DNA from: an uncultured Eubacteriales bacterium
Lineage (GTDB): Bacteria > Bacillota > Clostridia > Oscillospirales > Acutalibacteraceae
Length of the DNA stretch: 11,158 nucleotides
Direction: 5' to 3'
Assembly (NCBI GenBank): GCA_934615635.1
Contig: CAKTTT010000064.1
Location: 1-11,158 of the forward strand
Shown here: piece after piece, positions 6,305 to 11,158 of the stretch
Layout: each line of letters begins with the position of its first letter
How positions within the stretch are numbered: position 1 is the stretch's first letter
Notes under the pieces: generated by a model
Told to the model about the DNA's origin: nothing
What the model saw: the letters and a program-made list of their open reading frames with translations, nothing else
Databases searched by the model: none
Translations under genes and position numbers: made by a program

Positions 6305-6367
6305 CGCGGCGGCAGAGAACGCGCCGCGTTTGGCGGGAATCGGACGTCCTGCGCCTTGGAAAAGGAA

Positions 6368-6408
6368 AATCCCGGCGGGAGCTGTCAGCGACAGCTCCCG
6401 CCGGGATT
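6368..6408 (+). terminator. Bidirectional terminator, 19-bp perfect stem with 3-nt loop
   Basis: The arms 6368-6386 and 6390-6408 are perfect inverted repeats around AGC, with a core of CCCGGCGGGAGCTGTC. Outer AAAGG/CCTTT pairs can lengthen the stem across a 2-nt bulge. On the plus strand CCTTTG follows; on the minus strand the T-rich TTTTCCTTTTCC follows, the better U tract. It sits in the 169-nt gap between the two convergent PHP genes and should end both. Confidence 0.8.
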
Positions 6409-6473
6409 CCTTTGTCCGATGGCGTTCCCATGTATACGCTTCTATTTGATGGCCTCATGGCGCCGCCCGGCCA

Positions 6474-7349
6474 TCACTCCGCCAGCGCCAGGGGGGAGGA
6501 CCAGGCGCTGCGGCCCTGGGCGTCCTGGAGCTCCACCCGGAGGAAATGCTCCCCGGGCTTGATTTGATAAACCGCCCGGGTGATCCCGTCGCCGGTTGTG
6601 ACCCGATCGGGCGCATATACCAGGTCGGAGAAAAAGATGACGCTGGAAACCGGCGAACAGGTGACGGTTAGCAGGCCGTCCTCCAGGGTGAGAGAAAACC
6701 GCGGCCCCTGGGTGGCGTAAAAATCCCCCCGCCGGATGGCGGCCAGAATAGAGGGGACGGTGCATTCCGACGCTTTCACCATGATATAGGACAGGAGAGC
6801 GTCGCCGTTATAAAAATGGGCGTCGTCCGCCGCGAAGCAGGGAAGCAGTGCGCCCTCCAGGGCCATCTGATCCACGAAGCCGCCGGAATAGGGCCGGGCG
6901 TTCCAGGGAGCCCCAGAGACGCTGTTGTAAATCTCGGTGCCCGCCAGTCCGCGCAGGGGCAGCACATCCGCCGTCCGGTGCAGCGACCAGGCGGGATGTG
7001 CCAGCACCGCCAGCCCACCGCAGCGGTTGACGGCGTCGATGACCGCCTGCGGCCGAAGAGAGGAAGTCCGTTGCAGGTCGGGGCGTTCCCGCATCCCTAC
7101 TCCTACGATGTGGAAGATCCCCTCCTGTGTGTAGCCACCCATATCATATTCGCATCCGGGCACCAGCAGCAGGCCGTCCCGATCCCCCTCCTCCGAAGGG
7201 ATCCAGTGGTCGGTCAGCGCCAGAAAATCATAGCCGTGATCCCGATAGAGGGCCATGACCTCCTCCGGCGATTTCCGGCCGTCCGAACGGGTGGTGTGGG
7301 TGTGCAGGTTGCCTTTATACCAGATTGCGCCCTTTTCATCCTTTTCCAT
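6474..7349 (-). CDS. PHP-domain metallohydrolase, CehA/McbA-like (291 aa)
   Basis: This is a PHP phosphoesterase of a different subfamily from the one at 5552. Metal ligands are visible as H16-T-H18 (GNLHTHTTRSDG), D23, TDH (46-48), E67, H80, H118 (LAHPAW), and D175-D176-A-H178 (FAADDAHFY). A C-terminal region of about 80 residues (from FYATQGPRFSLTLEDG) looks beta-rich, as in CehA/McbA-type proteins. The reaction is probably phosphoester or carbamate-type hydrolysis with bound metals; the substrate is unknown. The ATG at 7349 gives a start shortly before the first HxH and has AAAGGA about 11 nt upstream; longer in-frame extensions run into the promoter. A TTGACA-18-TACACT promoter lies 40-70 nt upstream. 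It is divergent from the ABC-F gene and convergent with the other PHP gene. Confidence 0.88.
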   Translation of the reverse strand: MEKDEKGAIWYKGNLHTHTTRSDGRKSPEEVMALYRDHGYDFLALTDHWIPSEEGDRDGLLLVPGCEYDMGGYTQEGIFHIVGVGMRERPDLQRTSSLRPQAVIDAVNRCGGLAVLAHPAWSLHRTADVLPLRGLAGTEIYNSVSGAPWNARPYSGGFVDQMALEGALLPCFAADDAHFYNGDALLSYIMVKASECTVPSILAAIRRGDFYATQGPRFSLTLEDGLLTVTCSPVSSVIFFSDLVYAPDRVTTGDGITRAVYQIKPGEHFLRVELQDAQGRSAWSSPLALAE

Positions 7350-7388
7350 GCGGTACCATCCTTTCCCAATCACGATCGGTGCAAAACC

Positions 7389-7418
7389 AGTGTAGCGCAA
7401 AAAACGGGCGGATGTCAA
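7389..7418 (-). promoter_or_regulatory. Promoter of the CehA-like PHP gene
   Basis: On the minus strand, TTGACA (complement of 7413-7418) and TACACT (complement of 7389-7394) are spaced 18 nt apart. The predicted start near 7382 leaves a leader of about 33 nt. The box falls inside the N-terminal extension of the longest possible frame, which supports the downstream ATG at 7349. Confidence 0.75.
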
Positions 7419-7508
7419 CGGCAGAAGGCCGGATCCGGAGATTTTTCCGAAACCGGGAAAGGACGGAGGGGCTGCGGGAGGGTTTACGGAGGCTGTCAGA
7501 AGCCGCCC

Positions 7509-7537
7509 TTGCCTTTCCCGGCGGGGTATGCTACAAT
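7509..7537 (+). promoter_or_regulatory. Extended -10 promoter of the ABC-F gene
   Basis: TTGCCT (7509-7514) and TACAAT (7532-7537) are 17 nt apart, with a TGC extension directly before the -10. The predicted start site near 7544 leaves a leader of about 25 nt. That is too short for the upstream-ORF attenuators seen before antibiotic-resistance ABC-F genes. Confidence 0.75.
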
Positions 7538-7568
7538 ATTCCCTATTACTGTGTTATTTGGAGGAGAC

Positions 7569-9170
7569 ATGATTACTGTAGCGGACGTCAGCCTGAATTT
7601 CAGCGGGCAGAATTTATTTTCCCATGTCAATTTGAAATTTACGCCGGGCAATTGCTACGGCGTCATCGGCGCCAACGGCGCGGGCAAATCCACCTTTTTG
7701 AAGATCCTTTCGGGGGAGCTGGAGCCCTCCACCGGCGAGGTCGTGGTGGACGACAAGACCCGTATGTCGGTGCTCAAGCAGGACCACTACGCCTTCGATG
7801 CGTTCACGGTGCTGGATACCATTATTCAGGGGAATCCGCGGCTGTATGAGATCATGCAGCAAAAGGACGCCTTGTATGCCAAGGAGGACTTTTCCGAGGA
7901 GGACGGGGTGCTCGCCTCCGAGCTGGAGGGGGAATTCGCCGAGCTCAACGGCTGGGAGGCGGAGACGGAGGCGGGCCGGATCCTGCAGGGGCTGGGGCTG
8001 GAAACCGCCAAGCTCATGGAATCCATGGGGGGACTGCCCGACCGGGAAAAGGTGAAGGTGCTGCTGGCCCAGGCGCTGTTCGGGCAGCCGGACATCATCC
8101 TGCTGGATGAGCCTACCAACGGCCTGGACGTGGCCTCCATCACCTGGCTGGAGGATTTTCTCATCGACTATCCCGGTACGGTCATCGTGGTATCCCACGA
8201 CCGGCATTTCCTCAACAACGTCTGCACCCATATCGTGGATGTGGACTACACCAAGATCAAGATTTATGTGGGCAACTACGATTTCTGGTATGAATCCAGC
8301 CAGCTCATGCAGCGGATGATCAAGGATCAGAACAAGAAAAACGAGGATAAGATCCGGGAGCTGCAGAGCTTTATCGAGAGATTTTCCGCCAACAAATCCA
8401 AATCCCGGCAGGCGACCTCCCGGAAAAAGCTGATTGAGAAGCTGACGGTGGAGGAGATGCCCGCCTCCTCCCGCCGGTATCCGTACGTAGGGTTTCAGAT
8501 GGATCGGGAAGCGGGAAAGGACATCCTCACCGTGGAGGGACTGAGCAAAACGGTGGACGGCGTGAAGGTGCTGCAGGACGTCACCTTCCGGGTGGCCAAG
8601 GGGGACAAAATCGCTTTTGTAGGAGAAAATGAAATCGCCGTGACCACCCTGTTCAGGATCCTGATGGAGGAAGAGAAGCCGGACGAGGGCTTCGTCAAGT
8701 GGGGAGTGAGCACCACCCAGTCCTATTTCCCCAAGGACAACACCGCTTTTTTTGAAAATGTGGATTTGAACATTCTCCAGTGGCTGCAGCAGTATGCGCC
8801 CGACCCGAAGGAGACCTATCTGCGGGGCTTCCTGGGCAAGATGCTTTTTTCCGGCGACGACGTGCTCAAGCCGGTGAGGGTGTTGTCCGGCGGTGAAAAG
8901 GTGCGGTGTATGCTTTCTCGGATGATGATGTTCGGCTCCAACGTGCTGGTGCTGGATCAGCCCACCAACCACCTGGATCTGGAATCCATCACCGCGGTCA
9001 ACGACGGGCTGATCGAGTTCAAGGGCAATGTGCTGTTCGCATCCTATGACCATCAGTTCGTGCAGACGGTGGCCGACCGGATCATGGAGATTCTGCCGGA
9101 CGGCAGCCTCGTGGATAAGCGGATGTCCTATGACGAATATCTGGAATGGCGGGCCTCCAGTGCTGTCTGA
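7569..9170 (+). CDS. ABC-F family ATPase, YkpA/YbiT-like (533 aa)
   Basis: This is a soluble tandem-ATPase protein of the ABC-F family. Relatives bind the ribosome and act in translation; this subfamily is not a classical resistance factor. NBD1 has Walker A GANGAGKST (34-42), Walker B LLDEPTNGLD (178-187), and switch H210 (VVSHDRH). A charged linker (about 245-300) joins it to NBD2, which has a signature LSGGEK (439-444). NBD2's own ATP site is degenerate: P-loop GENEIAVTT with V358 for lysine, Walker B LDQPTNHLD with Q464 for the catalytic glutamate, and SYD with Y493 for the switch histidine. The NBD1 signature is MGGLPDREK rather than LSGGE. The ATG at 7569 follows GGAGGAG (7560-7566). 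The longer frame back to 6816 is antisense to the PHP gene and rejected. The gene is monocistronic with its own promoter. Confidence 0.93.
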   Translation: MITVADVSLNFSGQNLFSHVNLKFTPGNCYGVIGANGAGKSTFLKILSGELEPSTGEVVVDDKTRMSVLKQDHYAFDAFTVLDTIIQGNPRLYEIMQQKDALYAKEDFSEEDGVLASELEGEFAELNGWEAETEAGRILQGLGLETAKLMESMGGLPDREKVKVLLAQALFGQPDIILLDEPTNGLDVASITWLEDFLIDYPGTVIVVSHDRHFLNNVCTHIVDVDYTKIKIYVGNYDFWYESSQLMQRMIKDQNKKNEDKIRELQSFIERFSANKSKSRQATSRKKLIEKLTVEEMPASSRRYPYVGFQMDREAGKDILTVEGLSKTVDGVKVLQDVTFRVAKGDKIAFVGENEIAVTTLFRILMEEEKPDEGFVKWGVSTTQSYFPKDNTAFFENVDLNILQWLQQYAPDPKETYLRGFLGKMLFSGDDVLKPVRVLSGGEKVRCMLSRMMMFGSNVLVLDQPTNHLDLESITAVNDGLIEFKGNVLFASYDHQFVQTVADRIMEILPDGSLVDKRMSYDEYLEWRASSAV

Positions 9171-9202
9171 CGGAGGCGTTCCCAGCAAACAGCGCGGTTA
9201 AA

Positions 9203-9422
9203 TCCGCCGGCAAAGCCGGAGATGGGAAAGACCCCAAGAAGGACTCATAACCGGTGGGATTCTAAAGAGGCAGGGAATGATTCCTTCTTTTGTCTCAACG
9301 GCTCCGTCACCCGTGAAGGGGATCCCTCCTCTGTGCCACCTTCCCGAGGGCTTGCTGGCGGCTCGCTTCACGCGATGTTCCGTGCTAAAGCTCTCCGGAA
9401 TGCATCTCCGCCGGCGAAGCCG
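9203..9422. repeat. Two near-identical 16-bp direct repeats, TCCGCCGGCRAAGCCG
   Basis: TCCGCCGGCAAAGCCG (9203-9218) and TCCGCCGGCGAAGCCG (9407-9422) differ at one position. They bracket a 188-nt non-coding stretch after the ABC-F gene. Each contains a short self-complementary core (CCGGC..GCCGG in the first copy). The stretch between has no gene I can support. Low significance alone. Confidence 0.4.
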
Positions 9423-9445
9423 CTGATTCCCAAATCAACAGTGAA

Positions 9446-9478
9446 AAAAGGAGAGGACGCAAAGCGTCCTCTCCTTTT
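9446..9478 (+). terminator. Bidirectional intrinsic terminator, 15-bp stem with AAA loop
   Basis: GGAGAGGACGC (9450-9460) pairs perfectly with GCGTCCTCTCC (9464-9474) and extends through four A-T pairs each side. On the plus strand TTTTGC follows; on the minus strand six T follow. It lies 276 nt after the ABC-F stop on the plus strand, and 20 nt after the end of a minus-strand ORF (9499-9639). Confidence 0.85.
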
Positions 9479-9498
9479 GCTTGCTTTATTCTGCTCCC

Positions 9499-9639
9499 CT
9501 AGACGCACAGCGCGACCCCATCAACCGCCATCGGCCGGCGACACAGGGCTTGTCCTCCGTCAGCACGCCCGTCCCGTTTGATAATGGCCAGCGCAGGCCC
9601 ATCTTCTGGGCATAAACCCAGGGTCAGTCGCGGCATCAT
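9499..9639 (-). CDS. Weak candidate 46-aa ORF ending at the bidirectional terminator
   Basis: Reading leftward from ATG 9639, 46 codons run to TAG at 9499 (start MMPRLTLGLCPEDG, end MAVDGVALCV). The stop lies 20 nt before the hairpin at 9446-9478, whose minus-strand side has the better T run, so something transcribed leftward probably ends here. Against it, there is no clear ribosome site upstream and no recognised family. It may be a fragment, or the transcript may simply be the 3' UTR of the membrane-protein gene at 9967. Confidence 0.2.
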   Translation of the reverse strand: MMPRLTLGLCPEDGPALAIIKRDGRADGGQALCRRPMAVDGVALCV

Positions 9640-9966
9640 TTCCGTAACCGGAGAGGGTGGGCAATGTGGCCGCCGTACCGGGCGGGAAAATCGTTGGAGA
9701 GGGGGCGCCGGATATGCCGATGCTGCGGTCGTCCCTCTCCCGCAGAGCTAGAAAGGCGTTTGCCCGTGGACCGACTGGAGGCGCGGTTCCGACGGAGGTT
9801 CTCCATTCGTTTTCCCTGGCCCATTTAATCCGGCGGAGCGCCGCCGTTGACCGCCCATTTCCCGCTGTCGGGAACGCCCGCTAAAGGTCCGCCGCCGCGG
9901 GAGGGGGAGGGGGGCAATCGTATATGCTTCCTGATCCCGCTCTTTTTGAGGGAGGATGGGCCGCAG
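9502..9966. other. Intergenic region without a supported gene (apart from the weak 46-aa ORF)
   Basis: Beyond the weak minus-strand ORF at 9499-9639, open frames on both strands here give Arg/Pro/Gly-rich products with no ribosome sites. A 6-bp hairpin TTCCCG-CTGT-CGGGAA is at 9858-9873. I see no terminator directly after the membrane-protein gene that ends at 9967, so its transcript may continue leftward to the hairpin at 9446-9478. Confidence 0.5.
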
Positions 9967-10548
9967 TCAATCCAGCGGGATATCCGCCACCTGTTCCTGC
10001 CCGTCCCAGCTCCGATATCGCACCCGGATGAGGCCATCCCCCCACTGGATTTCCGCCTTTCCTCCCGAGAGGATGGGTTCGCCCCGCCGGGAGGAAAGGG
10101 TCGTTTTGTAGGAAAGAAAGGGTCCTTTCCGGACATAGAAGCTGGTCAGGGAGGTTCGGTAACCATCCTCCGTCTCCCTGGCCACCACCTCCACCCCCTG
10201 GGGAGAGGTATAATAGAAGAGCCGGGGTTCCTCTGGAGAGCAAACCCAGGCAAAGAACAGACAGAAAAGACCCGCCAGAAGGGCGGCGGCCGTTACCGCC
10301 GCTTTTTTCATACGGGACAGGTGGGACAGAAGAAGGGTGGCGAGGATGCACAAAGTCATCAGGGCCGTGAGAAAGCCCTGAACGCCGCCATAACCGCATC
10401 CGAACAGGAAGATGGACAGATTACGGCTGTTCAGCCAGGCGAGCAGCAGCTTCAGAGGAAGCAGAAGGAAAAAGGGGATCGCAAAGCAGATTCCCGCGGC
10501 ATATTCCCTTTTGGTGTAGACGACATAGCCGTCGTCCTGGATTTCCAT
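9967..10548 (-). CDS. Uncharacterised membrane protein, three predicted helices plus a soluble C-terminus (193 aa)
   Basis: I do not recognise a family. The protein has three hydrophobic segments at about residues 17-38 (YAAGICFAIPFFLLLPLKLLL), 55-76, and 82-103 (AAVTAAALLAGLFCLFFAWV). A polar, probably beta-rich domain of about 85 residues follows, with repeated charged turns and a C-terminal VADIPLD. RMKK after the second helix suggests a cytoplasmic loop there. Of two in-frame ATGs I prefer 10548, because AGGAGGG (10555-10561) lies 6 nt upstream of it but abuts the ATG at 10554. A TTGCTT-17-TATACT promoter lies upstream. The long plus-strand frame over the same DNA lacks any comparable start signal. 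It may be a PH-like or stress-membrane protein; function unknown. Confidence 0.75.
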   Translation of the reverse strand: MEIQDDGYVVYTKREYAAGICFAIPFFLLLPLKLLLAWLNSRNLSIFLFGCGYGGVQGFLTALMTLCILATLLLSHLSRMKKAAVTAAALLAGLFCLFFAWVCSPEEPRLFYYTSPQGVEVVARETEDGYRTSLTSFYVRKGPFLSYKTTLSSRRGEPILSGGKAEIQWGDGLIRVRYRSWDGQEQVADIPLD

Positions 10549-10579
10549 ATCCATCCCTCCTCGCCGGGCTGGACGCCGG

Positions 10580-10608
10580 TTGGAAGTGCCTCATATTTGC
10601 CATATAAT
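10580..10608 (+). promoter_or_regulatory. Possible plus-strand promoter facing the membrane-protein promoter
   Basis: TTGGAA (10580-10585) and TATAAT (10603-10608) are 17 nt apart. No plus-strand gene follows within the window for it to serve, and its -10 is part of a symmetrical A/T-rich patch also used by the minus-strand promoter. It may be incidental or give a non-coding transcript. Confidence 0.3.
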
Positions 10609-10609
10609 G

Positions 10610-10638
10610 AGTATATCGAAAACGCGCTGGAAAAGCAA
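10610..10638 (-). promoter_or_regulatory. Promoter of the membrane-protein gene
   Basis: On the minus strand, TTGCTT (complement of 10633-10638) and TATACT (complement of 10610-10615) are spaced 17 nt apart. The predicted start is near 10603, about 55 nt before the ATG at 10548. It overlaps a possible plus-strand promoter at 10580-10608. Confidence 0.65.
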
Positions 10639-10990
10639 GCTTTTTCCGCTTTCGTGGTGGGGGAGCGGGCGGGACGGGGATTTCAGGCGACTATCTTGGC
10701 AGGCGGCCGGAGGATCCGGATAACCATGGCTATGGGCTGGCTTGGAAAAGTCCGGAAGGGCGCGCCGTCGGCTGAACCCAAGCGGGCGCTGGCGGGTCTT
10801 CCTTGCTCCATGGCCGATAAGGGCGGTTCTCTTTCCGGGCGGCTGTTTTCCGCTGCCTGGTTCCCGTCGGCTTTCCCAGGGTCCTGCCATCTCTTCCTGG
10901 GGCGAGGGATTCCTCGAATCAATGAAAATCCCCCTCCCGGAAGGCTGAGGTCCGGGAGAGGAAGGGAATACAATATAAAAATATTTTCAA
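10616..10990. other. Intergenic region without a recognisable gene
   Basis: Open frames on both strands give Arg/Pro/Gly-rich products without ribosome sites. The right-hand end (about 10968-10997) turns sharply A/T-rich and works as a plausible upstream element for the promoter that follows. Confidence 0.55.
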
Positions 10991-10997
10991 GATATAC

Positions 10998-11029
10998 TTG
11001 ACAGGATTGTGGCAAAAGTGTAGTATAAT
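10998..11029 (+). promoter_or_regulatory. Strong-looking promoter with A/T-rich upstream tract
   Basis: TTGACA (10998-11003) is preceded by about 30 nt of A/T-rich DNA (ATATAAAAATATTTTC), resembling an UP element. The -10 is ambiguous: TAGTAT (11021-11026) gives the ideal 17-nt spacer, while the better hexamer TATAAT (11024-11029) gives 20 nt. The start site would be about 11033-11036, inside the palindrome that follows. Confidence 0.7.
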
Positions 11030-11052
11030 GGTGTGTGAATCTTTCACACACC
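11030..11052 (+). promoter_or_regulatory. Palindrome over the predicted transcription start (operator or 5' hairpin)
   Basis: GGTGTGTGAA (11030-11039) and TTCACACACC (11043-11052) are perfect inverted repeats around TCT. It begins directly after the -10, so a repressor bound there would block initiation. The odd-length centre is one base short of the TGTGAA-N4-TTCACA layout of Rex sites. Confidence 0.55.
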
Positions 11053-11061
11053 CTCTTTCCC

Positions 11062-11101
11062 CGGCCGTCCATCTGTTTCAGATGGGCGGCTGCCCTTTTT
11101 T
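11062..11101 (+). terminator. Intrinsic terminator about 30 nt after a predicted start site (attenuator or small-RNA end)
   Basis: The core GCCGTCCATCTG (11064-11075) pairs with CAGATGGGCGGC (11079-11090) around TTT, with one G-T wobble. Two more pairs extend it to 11062/11092. CCC and then six T (11096-11101) follow. An alternative small stem GGGC-GGCT-GCCC (11084-11095) abuts the T run and competes with it. A further hairpin, AGACGGC/GCCGTCT, is at 11109-11132. Confidence 0.7.
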
Positions 11102-11158
11102 ACGGGACAGACGGCGCTTGAAGAGGCCGTCTCATCAAGGGAGTCGGCAAGAGGCGGT

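Noticed and set aside
6816..7568. N-terminal extension of the ABC-F frame back to 6816
   Set aside because: The added part lies antisense to the CehA-like PHP gene and spans both divergent promoters. The ATG at 7569 matches the family start and has its own ribosome site.
7614..9188. 524-codon minus-strand open frame opposite the ABC-F gene
   Set aside because: It is His/Gln/Gly-rich with no motif; the plus strand encodes unmistakable ABC-F motifs.
9847..11001. Long plus-strand open frame (384 codons) at the right end
   Set aside because: It is antisense to the membrane protein at 9967-10548, lacks a ribosome site, and has Arg/Pro/Gly-rich composition typical of stop-poor shadow frames in G+C-rich DNA. 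The minus-strand gene has a promoter, a ribosome site and hydrophobic helices.
11030..11052. Rex operator at the right-end promoter
   Set aside because: The half-sites TGTGAA and TTCACA fit, but they are separated by three bases instead of the four in Rex sites, giving an odd-centred palindrome. Kept only as an unassigned operator or hairpin.
1..11158. CRISPR arrays, tRNA or rRNA genes, insertion sequences
   Set aside because: I saw no regularly spaced repeats, no tRNA cloverleaf or rRNA signature, and no transposase frame. The only direct repeat noted is the 16-bp pair at 9203 and 9407.

Overview
The window is G+C-rich throughout. It carries low-G+C-type Gram-positive signals: GGAGG-like ribosome binding sites, sigma-A-like promoters, intrinsic terminators, and a gene set that includes a clostridial hydrogenase-associated cluster and a YkpA/YbiT-type ABC-F protein. 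I infer a G+C-rich anaerobic member of the Clostridia, perhaps an Oscillospiraceae-like gut organism. That placement rests on gene content only.

Left part (1-3250). The 5' half of serC (phosphoserine aminotransferase) runs off the left edge on the minus strand. Divergent from it, behind a clean promoter and a 10-bp hairpin at the 5' end of the mRNA, is a tight four-gene operon. It encodes a DRTGG-domain protein, a small RsbW/SpoIIAB-like HATPase, a putative sensory-type [FeFe]-hydrogenase, and a second DRTGG-domain protein. The hydrogenase-like protein keeps all four H-cluster cysteines but has alanine in place of the proton-relay cysteine. The set looks like a redox- or H2-sensing and signalling module, of the kind found near electron-bifurcating hydrogenase genes; the HydABC-type genes themselves are not in view.

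Middle (3250-6420). A sparsely coding stretch holds a 19-codon candidate small ORF, a possible Cys-rich gene remnant, a YbaK/ProX-type tRNA-editing protein and an uncharacterised lipoprotein. The hydrogenase-cluster-type PHP phosphoesterase follows. I recall this PHP gene usually sitting directly after the second DRTGG gene, so the module appears to have been split by about 2.3 kb here. The plus-strand run ends at a 19-bp perfect hairpin that also serves the convergent gene.

Right part (6420-9480). A minus-strand CehA/McbA-like PHP metallohydrolase and a plus-strand ABC-F ATPase diverge from a shared region with one good promoter for each. The ABC-F protein is strongly asymmetric: one composite ATP site is intact and the other is degenerate at every catalytic position. 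A second strong bidirectional hairpin terminator closes this part.

Right end (9480-11158). This holds mostly non-coding DNA, a weak 46-aa minus-strand ORF, and one minus-strand three-helix membrane protein of unknown function. At the edge is a compact unit made of an A/T-rich upstream tract, a TTGACA promoter, a palindrome over the predicted start site and an intrinsic terminator, all within about 130 bp. It could be a small RNA or the attenuated leader of a gene beyond the window.
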